Of a DNA stretch of 64,000 nucleotides, positions 1-12,290 are shown piece after piece. The stretch lies in NCBI RefSeq assembly GCF_006715565.1, contig NZ_VFNL01000001.1, positions 3,286,001 to 3,350,000 on the forward strand, in the 5' to 3' direction. The number at the start of each line of letters is the position of its first letter. Position 1 is the first letter of the stretch. This stretch comes from Microbacterium sp. SLBN-154. Lineage in GTDB: Bacteria > Actinomycetota > Actinomycetes > Actinomycetales > Microbacteriaceae. The translations under genes were made by a program, and so were the position numbers. The notes under the pieces were generated by a model. That model saw nothing but the letters and a program-made list of their open reading frames with translations. It ran no database searches and was not told the origin of the DNA.

Positions 1-1
1 C

Positions 2-145
2 TTCGGCAATGTGCCGGCGGGGGCGCCCGTGGCTGATGCGTGGCCCCTGCAGCATCCCGTGATCTACGTCCTCGTGTTCGCCGTCGTGATGCTCGTCGTT
101 TTCGTGCCGCTGTCAATCAGGCGCTTCGCGACCCTCAGTCGGTGA
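2..145 (+). CDS. ABC-2 type (DrrB-like) permease, C-terminal fragment
   Basis: This is the last 47 codons of a gene that begins before the window; frame 2 is open from the left edge to TGA at 143-145. The visible protein has a short GNVPAGAP loop, the motif AWPLQHPV, one hydrophobic helix (IYVLVFAVVMLVVFVPL) and a basic tail (SIRRFATLSR). This matches the final transmembrane helix of ABC-2 family drug or polysaccharide export permeases, which commonly end with a WPLQ-P motif, a last helix and an arginine-rich tail. Its 3' end overlaps the convergent membrane-protein gene by about 33 bp. The ATPase partner would lie upstream, outside the window. The family call rests on this short tail only. 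Confidence 0.6.
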   Translation, partial: FGNVPAGAPVADAWPLQHPVIYVLVFAVVMLVVFVPLSIRRFATLSR

Positions 146-1063
146 GGCGGTGACCTGCACCGCCGCGACGTCAGCGGCGGGTCGGGTCATCGCGCCGACG
201 ATGACCGCGGGGAGGACGGGAGCAAGGATCGCGTAGCCGATGCTCGCCGCCCCGAAGACCAGGGCCTGATAGGCGGCGATCGCGATGACGCCCGTCGCGA
301 ATGCGGCGGCCCCGGCGACGATCCCGACCCGCAGCGGCCTTCCGCGGAAGCCGGCCGCGGAGAAGGCGATGACCCCGTTGGCGAGCACCGGCGCGACGAA
401 GAGTCCCTGCACCGACCAGGTGAGACTGCCCTCCGCCGAGATCGGGGCCGAGACCGCCACGGCGAACAGAACCGAAGCCACGGCGTAGCCGACGAAGGAC
501 AGACAGGCCACGACGAGTGCGCGCAGAAGTCGCTCGGCGCGTGCCGGAAGTTCTTCGACGACGGGACCGGGATGGCGTGTGAACCACGCGACCACGACGC
601 TGAAGAGCAGGAGCTGCACGAGCACCTCGGGAAGACCGAGCACGTGGTACCAGAGCGGCAGGGCGCTGTAGACGACGCCCTCGATCGACGAAGGCGCGGC
701 CGCCGGCGTCGAGAGGATTCCCACTCCGACGAGCAGGAGCCAGAGGTGAAGCCACCCCCAGCGCGCGCCGATCACCGCACGGAAGGGCAGCAGGACCAGG
801 GCGAAGACGACACCCCTGGCCACCTGCACGAGCGGTCCGACGAACGAGGCGACCGACCCGAACTCCCGCATGTAGTCCCGGATCACCGGCTGAGCGAAGA
901 CGCTCGCGTAGTCGATCGCGAGGGCCGCGATGAGCCCCACCGCGAGATAGGTCACGACGTGGGTCGCGGTGACGCGCACGATCCACAGTCCGACCCCCGA
1001 TGATCCTCGGGCGACGGTCGCGGCGTGCGGATCCGGTGTTCCCGACTGCTCGATCCCTGCCAT
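113..1063 (-). CDS. multi-pass integral membrane protein, unknown function
   Basis: The product is about 316 residues. A polar N-terminus of roughly 40 residues precedes about eight hydrophobic segments, for example VVTYLAVGLIAALAI, VVFALVLLPF and LVQLLLFSVVVAWF. I recognise no catalytic motif. An ATG at 1087 would add eight residues, but the ATG at 1063 has a G-rich Shine-Dalgarno-like stretch about 7 bases upstream and is preferred. The gene ends inside the convergent ABC-2 permease tail and lies upstream of, and in the same direction as, the LacI gene. It could be a permease or a polytopic protein of no known family. No substrate can be named. Confidence 0.75.
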   Translation of the reverse strand: MAGIEQSGTPDPHAATVARGSSGVGLWIVRVTATHVVTYLAVGLIAALAIDYASVFAQPVIRDYMREFGSVASFVGPLVQVARGVVFALVLLPFRAVIGARWGWLHLWLLLVGVGILSTPAAAPSSIEGVVYSALPLWYHVLGLPEVLVQLLLFSVVVAWFTRHPGPVVEELPARAERLLRALVVACLSFVGYAVASVLFAVAVSAPISAEGSLTWSVQGLFVAPVLANGVIAFSAAGFRGRPLRVGIVAGAAAFATGVIAIAAYQALVFGAASIGYAILAPVLPAVIVGAMTRPAADVAAVQVTASPTEGREAPD

Positions 1064-1147
1064 CGCCGACCCCCGATCCGACACCATCGTCGTGCGATAC
1101 GGGGGCGGCGGGGAGTCGAAGGTCCCGCGCGAGAAGATCCGGTCGGC

Positions 1148-2137
1148 TCAGCGAAGAGAAGGATGCGTCCGCACCGGCCCGGTCGACTCCCGCACGAGAA
1201 GGTGCGTCGGGATGAGGGTGGTCCCATTGCGGGGAGCTTCACCGTTGAGCGTGGAGATCAGCCGACTGGCTGCGAGGCGTCCCGCCTGCTCGGTGTCACC
1301 GGCGATGGTCGTGAGGGGTGGCGCGCTGAAATCGGCTCCGAAGATGTCGTCGCAGCCGACGACGCTGATGTCCTCGGGCACACGGATGCCACGCTGCCGC
1401 AGTCGCTGCAGCATGCCGATGGCCAGGAGGTCGTTGAACGCCACGCAGGCGGTGGCGTCGGTGAGCACCAGGGCATCAGCCGCGGCTGCACCGCCGGCTC
1501 GGGTCGGCGCGTACGGTCCGACGAGCGAGGGACGAAGCTCCTGCGCCAGCACCTGCTCCTCAAACTCCTTCCACCGCCATCTGTTCTGCCATGACCCTGG
1601 AGGACCGGCGATGAAGGCGATGGTGCGGTGCCCCAGGGCCTTGAGGTGGTCTATCGCCTGGATCAGACCCGTACGGATATCGATCAGGACGCTGGGGATG
1701 TCTTCATGCTGGCGGTTGATGACGGTGAGAGGAAGCCGCGCCGTCGCCTCCCGCAGAGCGGGTGCATCCAGTCGGGTCGCCGAGAGGATCACGCCGTCGA
1801 CGACGCCCGCCAGCTGCGCGAGGGTCTCGGCTTCGGTCGTGCCGGACTCGCTGGTGTCGATCAACAGCTGCAGGAACCCCGCCGTGCGCAACTGCTCCTG
1901 CGTCGAGCGGATGATGTCGAAGTAGAAGGGGTTCGTCACATCCGGCACGAGCAGCGCGACGAGTCCCTTGCGTTCGGCACTCCGCGGTGCCGCCGGCGCG
2001 TACCCGAGTTCCCGTGCCGCATCGAGGATCCGCTGTCGAGTCTGCTCATTGATGCGACCGGGGGTGTTCAGTGCCCGCGACACCGTGGACGCGGCGACCC
2101 CGGCACGCTGGGCGACGTCCCTGGCAGTGACTCTCAT
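1148..2137 (-). CDS. LacI-family repressor of the glucuronide operon
   Basis: The product is 329 residues. The N-terminus carries the LacI helix-turn-helix (TARDVAQRAGVAASTVSRAL) and hinge helix. A periplasmic-binding-protein-like effector domain follows, opening with GLVALLVPDVTNPFYFDIIR. The ATG at 2137 was chosen because GGGAG lies 6 bases upstream and the HTH begins at residue 4; the open frame extends much further upstream but is not needed. The gene is transcribed divergently from the transporter-glucuronidase operon across a 151-bp region, the classic layout of a local repressor. The inducer is probably a glucuronide or a glucuronate catabolite, by context (inference). Family membership is certain; specificity is not. 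Confidence 0.9.
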   Translation of the reverse strand: MRVTARDVAQRAGVAASTVSRALNTPGRINEQTRQRILDAARELGYAPAAPRSAERKGLVALLVPDVTNPFYFDIIRSTQEQLRTAGFLQLLIDTSESGTTEAETLAQLAGVVDGVILSATRLDAPALREATARLPLTVINRQHEDIPSVLIDIRTGLIQAIDHLKALGHRTIAFIAGPPGSWQNRWRWKEFEEQVLAQELRPSLVGPYAPTRAGGAAAADALVLTDATACVAFNDLLAIGMLQRLRQRGIRVPEDISVVGCDDIFGADFSAPPLTTIAGDTEQAGRLAASRLISTLNGEAPRNGTTLIPTHLLVRESTGPVRTHPSLR

Positions 2138-2203
2138 GTCGGCTCCCGTCATCACCGCGATGGATGCAGCGAACCAGGCCAGTCTATGGCAACATAATGG
2201 CAA

Positions 2204-2215
2204 TTCGTTGACGAA
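2204..2215. promoter_or_regulatory. candidate operator/promoter region between lacI and the glucuronide operon
   Basis: The 151-bp divergent region (2138-2288) contains TTCGTTGACGAA, two perfect 5-bp arms around a TG centre, compatible with a LacI-type operator. Next to it a TGGCA pentamer repeats at both ends of TGGCAACATAATGGCA. TTGACG within the palindrome could serve as a -35 element toward the operon, and CATAAT at 2193-2198 is a possible -10 in the spacer. This is pattern reading only. Confidence 0.35.
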
Positions 2216-2288
2216 ATGTTCCACGGGCGTTTCCATGGGACTGCTGGCAACACAGCTTCTGCTCTTCCAACGAGGCAATGAGGGAACG

Positions 2289-3836
2289 ATGAAATCAACG
2301 ACGAAACTAATCGGCGCACTGGCCGCGGGAGCCCTTCTCCTCTCCGGCTGCAGTGCGGGCGGCTCCGACGCGGGATCCGGAACGAGCGACGGGGGTGACG
2401 ACGCCACGCGAGGCGGCACCCTGACCCTCGGTCAGCTGGGCGACGTCGTCTCCTGGGACCCGTCTCAGGCGCACGTCGGTCACCAGTTCGTGCCGTACCA
2501 GCTGGTCTACGACACCCTCGTCCTTCGCGAGCCCGACGGTGAGCTCAGCCCGATGCTCGCGACCGAGTGGAGTTACAACGACGACCGCACGGTGCTCACG
2601 CTGGAGTTGCGCGATGACGTCGAATTCTCCGATGGCGAGCCCTTCGACGCCGAAGCCGTGGTGGCGAACTTCGAGCACTTCAAGGCGGGCAACGGTCGAC
2701 AGGCCGTGCAGCTGACCCAGTACGAATCGGCGACGGCCGTCGATGAGGACACCGTCGAGATCACCCTCGCCCAGCCCGACCCCGCCTTCGAGTTCTACCT
2801 CAGCCAGGCGGCCGGACTGATGGCGAGCCCCGCGGCGATCGAGGCCGGAACGCTCGAAACCGATCCCGTCGGGACGGGTCCTTACCTTTACGACGCCGGC
2901 AGCTCGGTCCGCGACTCGCAGTCCGTCTTCACCGCGAAGGAGGATTACTGGAACCCCGACCTCCAGAAGTTCGACTCCGTCGAACTCCGCATCCTCGAAG
3001 ACCTCTCCGCACGGGCGAACGCGATCGTCTCCGGCCAGGTCGACTGGACCACGCTCGACGCGCGGACGGCCGATCAGGCAGAGGGGGCGGGAATGCAGAT
3101 CATTCCCGACTACCAGGTCGACTGGACGGGTGTGACGTTCTTCGATCGTGACGGCGCCATCAACCCCGTCCTCGCCGACGTCCGCGTGCGGCAGGCGATC
3201 AACTACGCCGTCGATCGCGAGACCCTCCTCGAGCAGCTGCAGCTCGGACGTGGCACCGCGACGAGCCAGGTGTTCGGGCCGGAAAGCGGCGCGTTCGTCG
3301 ACGACCTCGAGGATTACTACACCTACGACCCGGACATGGCGCGGGAGCTCCTCGCCGAGGCGGGCTACGAGGACGGACTGGAGATCACCCTGCCCGTCAT
3401 CGACGGGTTCGCCACGCAGATCACGGCGATCGCCCAGCAGCTGAGCGAAGTGGGGATCACGGTCAATCAGGTCAGCGCCGTTCCCGCGGATTACGTCGCA
3501 GACGCCGTGCAGCGGAAGTTCGAAGCCTTCAACTTCAACCTGTTCCAGGGCGAGGCGTGGGTCGCGATCAACCAGATCATCGCACCGACGGCGACCTACA
3601 ACCCCTTCCAGACGACGGCGCCGGAGCTGGAGGAACTGATCCCGGTCGTCCAGGAGGGTGGCGAGGGCAGCGAGGCTGCGGCACAGGACATCAACCGATA
3701 CGTCACCGAGAACGCCTGGTTCCTGCCCCTCTACCGCATCGATCAGATCAGCGTCTACGACCCCGAGACCATCACCGTCGAGGCGCAGATCCAGTCCGCG
3801 ATGCCGTCGCTGTACAACTTCGCTCCGGCGGAGTAG
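2289..3836 (+). CDS. peptide/Opp-type ABC transporter substrate-binding lipoprotein (probable glucuronide binder)
   Basis: The product is 515 residues. A lipoprotein signal peptide ends in the lipobox LSGC with Cys21 as the lipid anchor. The mature domain is a family 5 (DppA/OppA) solute-binding protein; typical features are GGTLTLGQ at the start, DPVGTGPYLY, and the DVRVRQAINYAVDRE block. The ATG at 2289 is preferred over upstream starts because it gives the signal peptide and has an AGGGA ribosome site. It is the first gene of an operon with two permeases, two ATPases and glucuronidase. Family 5 proteins bind peptides but also oligosaccharides, so the neighbours suggest a glucuronide or aldobiouronic ligand (inference). 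Confidence 0.88.
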   Translation: MKSTTKLIGALAAGALLLSGCSAGGSDAGSGTSDGGDDATRGGTLTLGQLGDVVSWDPSQAHVGHQFVPYQLVYDTLVLREPDGELSPMLATEWSYNDDRTVLTLELRDDVEFSDGEPFDAEAVVANFEHFKAGNGRQAVQLTQYESATAVDEDTVEITLAQPDPAFEFYLSQAAGLMASPAAIEAGTLETDPVGTGPYLYDAGSSVRDSQSVFTAKEDYWNPDLQKFDSVELRILEDLSARANAIVSGQVDWTTLDARTADQAEGAGMQIIPDYQVDWTGVTFFDRDGAINPVLADVRVRQAINYAVDRETLLEQLQLGRGTATSQVFGPESGAFVDDLEDYYTYDPDMARELLAEAGYEDGLEITLPVIDGFATQITAIAQQLSEVGITVNQVSAVPADYVADAVQRKFEAFNFNLFQGEAWVAINQIIAPTATYNPFQTTAPELEELIPVVQEGGEGSEAAAQDINRYVTENAWFLPLYRIDQISVYDPETITVEAQIQSAMPSLYNFAPAE

Positions 3837-3857
3837 AAGACCGCACGCCGACCGGGC

Positions 3858-3891
3858 GGGGGTGGCGAGCACGCGTGGTGCCGCCACCCCC
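3858..3891 (+). other. intercistronic stem-loop after the binding-protein gene
   Basis: Arms GGGGGTGGC (3858-3866) and GCCACCCCC (3883-3891) are perfect complements around a 16-base loop, between the binding-protein stop and the first permease. There is no T-tract. Such hairpins often protect or attenuate transcripts so that the binding protein is made in excess over membrane subunits. That role is inferred here. Confidence 0.55.
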
Positions 3892-3911
3892 ACCCACAAC
3901 CGGAGATTCTC

Positions 3912-4853
3912 ATGCTCACTTTCACGTTGCGGCGGCTCGCATCCGGGATCGGGCTGCTCATCGTCATCTCGGCGCTGGCATACACCCTGCTCTTCTTCTC
4001 GAGCTCGAGCATCGCCCGCAACATCCTGGGCGATCAGGCGACTCCCGAGCAGATCGCCCTCAAAGAGGCTGAACTGGGCCTCGACCAGCCGCTCCTCGTC
4101 CGCTACCTCGGCTGGGTCGGGGCGGCATTGCAGGGGGATCTCGGCCGCTCCTGGTTCAACGGCGAGCCGGTGACCGAGACGATCCAGAGTCGGCTTCCCG
4201 TCACCCTCGTCCTGATGATCGTCTCGATCGTCCTGGTCGCCGTCTTCGCGGCCGTCCTCGGGGTCCTTGCCGCGGTGCGCCGTGGCTGGGTGGATCAGAC
4301 GGTTCAGGTCGGCGCCGTCATCGGCGACGCCATTCCCGGCTTCGTGCTGGCCATCTTCCTCGTCACCATCTTCGCGGTGAACCTCGGTTGGTTCCCGGCC
4401 GTGGCGACGATCCGTCCGGGAGCCGGGGCTGAGGCGTGGATCGTGTCGCTCACGCTCCCGGTCATCGCCATCGTGGTCAACTACGTGACCTCGAGTGCTC
4501 AGCAGATCCGAAGCGCAGTGATCAAAGAACTCGAGAAGGACTACGTGCGCACCCTCCGCAGCCGCGGCCTGAGCGAGCGCGAGATCGTGCTCAAGAACGT
4601 TCTCCGCAGTGCGGCACCGGCGGGCCTGACCGTCCTCAGCCTGCAGTTCATCGGACTTCTCGGCGGCGTGATCATCCTCGAACAGGTCTTCGCGATCCCC
4701 GGCATCGGGGCGCTGGCGGTCAACGCGACGGTTCTCAGCGACATCCCGCTCGTCATGGGCGTGGTGATCATCACGGTCGTGATCGTGATGATCGTCAATC
4801 TGCTCGTGGACATCGCGCAAGGCGCCCTCAACCCGAAGGTTCGGCTCTCATGA
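3912..4853 (+). CDS. ABC transporter permease, DppB/OppB type
   Basis: The product is 313 residues with six predicted membrane helices and the BPD_transp_1 fold. The N-terminal block LTFTLRRLASGIGLLIVISALAYTL is typical of DppB, and the cytoplasmic EAA-like loop is ELEKDYVRTLRSRGLSEREI. It would form the translocation channel with the permease half of the next protein. A stem-loop separates it from the binding-protein gene, and its TGA overlaps the next ATG by 4 bp, implying translational coupling. The family is certain; the substrate (glucuronide) is inferred from the operon. Confidence 0.9.
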   Translation: MLTFTLRRLASGIGLLIVISALAYTLLFFSSSSIARNILGDQATPEQIALKEAELGLDQPLLVRYLGWVGAALQGDLGRSWFNGEPVTETIQSRLPVTLVLMIVSIVLVAVFAAVLGVLAAVRRGWVDQTVQVGAVIGDAIPGFVLAIFLVTIFAVNLGWFPAVATIRPGAGAEAWIVSLTLPVIAIVVNYVTSSAQQIRSAVIKELEKDYVRTLRSRGLSEREIVLKNVLRSAAPAGLTVLSLQFIGLLGGVIILEQVFAIPGIGALAVNATVLSDIPLVMGVVIITVVIVMIVNLLVDIAQGALNPKVRLS

Positions 4854-6732
4854 CCAGTGTCATCAAGACCCCGTCCGTGACCACGCGGCCTCGGCGGGGC
4901 ACTTTCCGCCGGATGCTCCGCAATCCGTTGGGCGTCGTCTCGCTCGCCCTGCTCACGATCATCGTCCTCGCGGCGGCGTTCGCGCCGTTGATCGCGCCAT
5001 TCGACCCCACCTTCGCCGATGTCGGCAACACCCTTGCCGACCCCGGTGGGCAAACCCTCCTCGGAACGGACAGCGCCGGCCGCGACGTGTTCTCGCGATT
5101 GGTCTACGGGACCCGGCTGACGCTGCTGTCCGCCCTACTTTGCGCGGCCGTCGCCATCGCGATCGGATTGCCCGCAGGACTCATCGCGGGCTTCTACGGC
5201 GGAGCGTTCGACAGCACGTCCAGCTGGTTCTCGAACATGCTCATGGCCCTCCCCGCCATCGTCATCCTGCTCTCGGTGCGTGCTGCACTCGGTCCGTCGG
5301 CGTGGTACGCGATGATCGCCTTCGGCATCCTCATCAGCCCCTCCTACTACCGCCTCACCCGCACCGCCGTGCAGTCGGTGCGCAACGAGCTGTACGTGGA
5401 TGCGGCGCGCGTCGTCGGCTTGAGCGATGCGCGCATCATCTCGCGGCACGTGCTTTCCGTCGTACGGGCGCCCCTGATCATCCAGACCGCACTGATCTGC
5501 GGCGTCGCGATCGCCGTGCAGAGCGGTCTGCAGTTCCTGGGCCTCGGCGATCCCACCGAGGTGTCCTGGGGCGCGATGCTCAACGACGGCTTCACCAACA
5601 TCTACATCCAACCGATGCTGATGCTCTGGCCGGCCCTGGCGATCGGCATCACCATCGGCACTCTCGTGCTGCTCGGCAATGCGGTCCGCGATGCCCTCGA
5701 AGACCGCCGCACGCTCACCGCGCCACGCCGTCCGCGGCCCACCAGCCCTGATCTCCCGGTACGGGCGCCCGCCGTGATCGACGATGCCGACGCGATCCTC
5801 CAGGTCGCCGACCTCAGCGTCGGGTACCCCAATGCCGATGGCGAGTACAGCAGGGTCGTCCGCGACGTCTCGCTCACCATCCGCCCTGGCGAGGTGCTGG
5901 GCCTGGTCGGGGAGTCTGGATCGGGGAAGTCGCAGACCGCGTTCTCGATCCTCGGTCTGCTGCCGCGCAACGCCCGCATCCTGTCGGGATCGATCCGGTT
6001 CGAGGAATCCGTCCTCGTCCGCGACGGCGAGGTCGACACGAAAGCGGTCCTCGGCATCCGCGGGCGCCGCATCGCGTACATCCCTCAAGAACCGATGTCG
6101 AACCTCGACCCGGCGTTCACCATCGGGCACCAGCTGACCCGTCCCATGGTGAAGCTGCTCGGGATCTCGAAGAAGGAGGCGGCCGAACGCGCGCGCAGCC
6201 TGCTGCAGAAGGTGGGCATCGACGATCCCGACCGCGTCATGAAGGGATACGCGCACGAGATCTCGGGCGGGATGGCACAGCGGGTCTTGATCGCGGGGGC
6301 TCTCACCTGCGAACCCGATCTCATCATCGCCGATGAGCCGACCACGGCGCTGGACGTGACGGTGCAGGCCGAGGTGCTCGATGTGATCCGGAAGATGCAG
6401 CGTGAACTGGGCGTCGCCGTGCTTCTCGTCACTCACAACATCGGGGTCATCGCCGACATCGCCGACCGCGTCGCGGTGATGCGCGAAGGCGAGATCGTCG
6501 AGACCGGGCGGGTCGAGGAGATCCTCGAAAACCCCGCGCATCCCTACACCCAGACGCTCATGGCGAGCATGCTCGTCGGCAAGCCACCGCTGACGCCTCT
6601 CGGACTCTCCGGGACGACGACAGCGGGCGTAGACCGCAGTCGAGAGGACGCAGACGAGCTCGCACTCGATCAGGCCGATATGCAGCAACCGCTGTCGTCG
6701 GCAGCCGAGACCATCCTCCGAGAGGACATCTG

Positions 6733-6733
<1 letters not shown>
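4850..6733 (+). CDS. fused DppC-type permease and DppD-type ATPase
   Basis: The product is 627 residues and combines two subunits that are usually separate. Residues 1 to about 285 are a DppC-like permease with the typical N-terminus (FRRMLRNPLGVVSLALL) and an EAA loop (LYVDAARVVGLSDARI). A proline-rich linker (TAPRRPRPTSPDLPVRAP) leads to an ABC ATPase from about residue 310, with Walker A GESGSGKS near 353, signature ISGGMAQR near 469, Walker B LIIADEP near 491, and an HPYTQ oligopeptide-type tail. The frame is continuous with no sign of a sequencing join. Such permease/ATPase fusions occur in actinobacterial Opp systems. It is coupled to both neighbours by 4-bp and 1-bp overlaps. Confidence 0.9.
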
Positions 6734-9374
<2,641 letters not shown>

Positions 9375-9405
9375 CGCCATCGACAGACATCGCAAGGACA
9401 TCACC

Positions 9406-10809
9406 GTGACCCTCACCTCCGTCAGCACAGGACGGTTGCTCCCCTCCGACCCGGCGACCCGCCGGGTCGCGGAGGAGCTGTATCGGCTGATGGCCGATCT
9501 GCCGATCCTGTCGCCTCACGGCCACGTCGACCCCGGGATGCTCGCGACGGATCGTCCGTTCCGCGATCCGGCGACGCTGCTCATCCGCGACGACCACTAC
9601 GTCACCCGGCTGCTGCACGCCGATGGGGTGGACCTCGCGTCCCTCGCGATCGGGCAGGAGGAGATCTCGGACTCCGAAGCGCGGGAGATCTGGCGCCTCT
9701 TCTGCGAGCGGTGGCACCTGTTCGCGGGGACGGCCTCGGGCTACTGGTTGCGCAGCACCCTGGAGGACGTCTTCGGGATGGAGCGACTGCCGGGCGACGG
9801 CGACCCGGATACGCTCTTCGACGCGCTGAGCGAAGCCCTGTCGGCCGATGACATGCGCCCTCGAGCGCTCCTCGAGCGCTTCGACATCGAGGTTCTCGCG
9901 ACCACCGACGATCCTCTGGATCCGCTGCACGCCCACCAGGCCCTGGCTGCCGACCCCGACGTGCGCACCGTGGTGCGCCCGACCTTCCGTCCCGACGCGT
10001 ACCTCGACCCGACAGGAGCGGGCTGGAACGACCGCGTCGAACGGCTCGTCGCCACGGTCGATCGGGACGGTTACCAGGGCTACCTCGACGGTCTGCGCGA
10101 GAGCCGCCGTCGATTCGTCGCTCAGGGTGCGACCTCCGCGGACTTCGGAGTCCTCTCGGCGGTGACCGCCGAGATCGATCCGTCTCACGCGGCCGCCCTC
10201 TTCGATCGCGCACGCAAGGGGGAGCTCTCCTCAGGCGAGGCCGAACTGTTCCGCGCACACATGCTGTTCGAGTCCGCGCGGATGTCGACCGAGGACGGCC
10301 TGGTGATGACCATCCACGCCGGCGTCTTCCGCAACCATCACTCGCCGACGTTCGACGCCTTCGGTCCCGACCGGGGGCACGACCTCCCGGTCGCCACCAG
10401 GTTCGTCGAACCACTGCGTCCGCTGCTGCAGCGCTTCGGCACAGCGGAGGGGTTCCACCTCGTCCTGTTCACGGTGGACGAGACGACGTTCTCCCGTGAA
10501 CTCGCACCTCTCGCCGGGTTCTATCCCTCGGTCTTCATCGGGGCACCCTGGTGGTTCCTCGACGCCCCCGACAGCGCCGCGCGGTTCCGCGCGGCCACCG
10601 TGGAGACGGCCGGGTTCTACCGCGGCTCGGGCTTCATCGACGACACCCGCGCGTTCCTGTCCATTCCGGCACGTCACGACATGGCCCGGCGCACCGACGC
10701 CGCCTACCTCGCACGGCTCGTCTCCGAGCAACGCCTGCGCATCGCCGAGGCGGAGCGCATCGCCGTCGACCTGCACGACGCGATCCCGCGACGGGCGTTC
10801 AAGCTGTGA
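9406..10809 (+). CDS. uxaC: glucuronate (uronate) isomerase
   Basis: The product is 467 residues. It converts D-glucuronate to D-fructuronate in the cytoplasm, the step after glucuronidase. The amidohydrolase-superfamily metal site appears near the N-terminus as LPILSPHGHVDPGML, and later conserved blocks are FDIEVLATTDDPLD and MTIHAGVFRNHHS. The usual UxaC length is about 470. The GTG start at 9406 follows uidA by about 30 bp with an AAGGAC ribosome-binding sequence. The stop overlaps the next gene by 4 bp. Family and role are well supported by both sequence and operon order. Confidence 0.93.
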   Translation: MTLTSVSTGRLLPSDPATRRVAEELYRLMADLPILSPHGHVDPGMLATDRPFRDPATLLIRDDHYVTRLLHADGVDLASLAIGQEEISDSEAREIWRLFCERWHLFAGTASGYWLRSTLEDVFGMERLPGDGDPDTLFDALSEALSADDMRPRALLERFDIEVLATTDDPLDPLHAHQALAADPDVRTVVRPTFRPDAYLDPTGAGWNDRVERLVATVDRDGYQGYLDGLRESRRRFVAQGATSADFGVLSAVTAEIDPSHAAALFDRARKGELSSGEAELFRAHMLFESARMSTEDGLVMTIHAGVFRNHHSPTFDAFGPDRGHDLPVATRFVEPLRPLLQRFGTAEGFHLVLFTVDETTFSRELAPLAGFYPSVFIGAPWWFLDAPDSAARFRAATVETAGFYRGSGFIDDTRAFLSIPARHDMARRTDAAYLARLVSEQRLRIAEAERIAVDLHDAIPRRAFKL

Positions 10810-12290
10810 CCACCGTGCCGTCTCCATCGCGGCCGACCTCCGAACCCCTCGTCCTCACCTCGACGACCCTGGGGCAGGTCACCGGTGAGGTCGTGGCCCG
10901 CCCGCCGGTGCGCCTCCTGCACCTCGGGCTCGGGGCGTTCCATCGCTCGCACCAGCTGTGGCACACCGCGGCGTCCGATCCTGACAACGCCTGGGGCTAC
11001 GCCTCGTTCACCGGCCGCAGTTCCACCGCCGCCGACGTGCTCGCAGCGCAGGAGGGGCTGTACACCGTCCTCGTGCGCTCATCCGACGAGGACGACCTCG
11101 TCGTCATCCGCCATCTCGTCGCCCCGAGCGACGGCGCCGACCTCCCTCTTCTGCGCACCTACGGCAGGGATCCTCGTGTCGCCGTCGTCACCCTCACCGT
11201 CACGGAGGCGGGCTACCGACTGGATTCCTCCGGCCGCGTCGATCTGGACGACGCCGCCACCGCTGCCGACATCGCCGCGTTGCGCGCATGGCGGGAGGGT
11301 CGGGGCGAACCGGGCGTCACGACCGCCCTCGGACGGCTCGTCCTCGCCCTCGAGGCACGGATGACGGCCGGGGCGGGCGCTCTGACGGTCCTGCCGTGCG
11401 ACAACATGCCCGCCAACGGCGACGTGGTCGCCCGGGCCGTCGCGGACATCGCCGGCGCGGTGTCCGACGAGTTGCGCCAGTGGATCGTCGACACCGTCGC
11501 CTTCGCGTCCTCGGTCGTCGACCGGATCACGCCGGCCACGACCCCCGACGACCTCGCTGAGCTCCGCGATCGCACCGGGCTCGTCGACGCAGGCGCGGTG
11601 GTCACCGAACCGTTCTCGGAGTGGATCATCGCGGGCGACTTCCCCGCGGGACGCCCGCTGTGGGAGCGCTCGGGCGTCCGCTTCGTCGACGACATCGCTC
11701 CGTTCGAACGACGGAAGCTGTGGATGCTCAATGGCGCGCACACGCTGCTCGCGGTCTGCGGGCGGCGGCGGGGTCACACCACCGTCGCCGAGGCCGTCGC
11801 CGACCCCGTCATCACTGTCCAGCTCGATCAGTGGTGGGATACGGTCGCAGAACTGCTCAGCGCACCCGACCTGCACCTCCCGGCGTACCGGGCGTCGCTG
11901 GAGGACCGCTTCGCCAACGCGCGCATCGTGCATCTTCTCGACCAGATCGCCGCGGAGACGACGAGCAAGCTGCGCTTCCGGGTCGTGCCGGTCCTCCGCG
12001 CCGAACGTGGGCGGGGACGCATGCCGGAGGGCTGCGTGGCGGTGCTGGCGACATGGATCGCAGAACTGCGACACGGCCGCCGTGACGCCGATGCCTTCCG
12101 CCCCGCCATCGATGCGGTGCTCGACCGCTCTCGAGACACGGCGACCCTCGTCGCGGGGCTGCTCGAGCTGCTCGACCCTCGCCTGCGAGCCGATGCCGAT
12201 CTCATCACGGCCGTCGCCGCGGCATCCGATGCTCTTCTCTCCCCGCTCCCCTCCTCAGAACCGGAAGGACGACCCCGTGCTCATCGATAA
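10806..12290 (+). CDS. uxuB: fructuronate reductase (mannitol dehydrogenase family)
   Basis: The product is 494 residues from a GTG overlapping the uxaC stop. The N-terminal Rossmann domain includes [18 protein letters not shown], with [19 protein letters not shown] and PCDNMPANG following. The long-chain mannitol dehydrogenase C-terminal domain contains the active-site region [17 protein letters not shown]. In this context it reduces D-fructuronate to D-mannonate with NADH. Mannitol dehydrogenase or tagaturonate reductase are the family alternatives, but the flanking glucuronate isomerase and mannonate dehydratase favour UxuB. It overlaps manD by 14 bp. Confidence 0.88.
   Translation: MTTVPSPSRPTSEPLVLTSTTLGQVTGEVVARPPVRLLHLGLGAFHRSHQLWHTAASDPDNAWGYASFTGRSSTAADVLAAQEGLYTVLVRSSDEDDLVVIRHLVAPSDGADLPLLRTYGRDPRVAVVTLTVTEAGYRLDSSGRVDLDDAATAADIAALRAWREGRGEPGVTTALGRLVLALEARMTAGAGALTVLPCDNMPANGDVVARAVADIAGAVSDELRQWIVDTVAFASSVVDRITPATTPDDLAELRDRTGLVDAGAVVTEPFSEWIIAGDFPAGRPLWERSGVRFVDDIAPFERRKLWMLNGAHTLLAVCGRRRGHTTVAEAVADPVITVQLDQWWDTVAELLSAPDLHLPAYRASLEDRFANARIVHLLDQIAAETTSKLRFRVVPVLRAERGRGRMPEGCVAVLATWIAELRHGRRDADAFRPAIDAVLDRSRDTATLVAGLLELLDPRLRADADLITAVAAASDALLSPLPSSEPEGRPRAHR

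Noticed and set aside
2307..4820. An 837-codon open frame on the minus strand
   Set aside because: It is antisense to the binding-protein and permease genes, is rich in Arg/Asp/Glu/His as expected for a shadow of high-GC codons, and has no motif. The plus-strand genes are clearly real.
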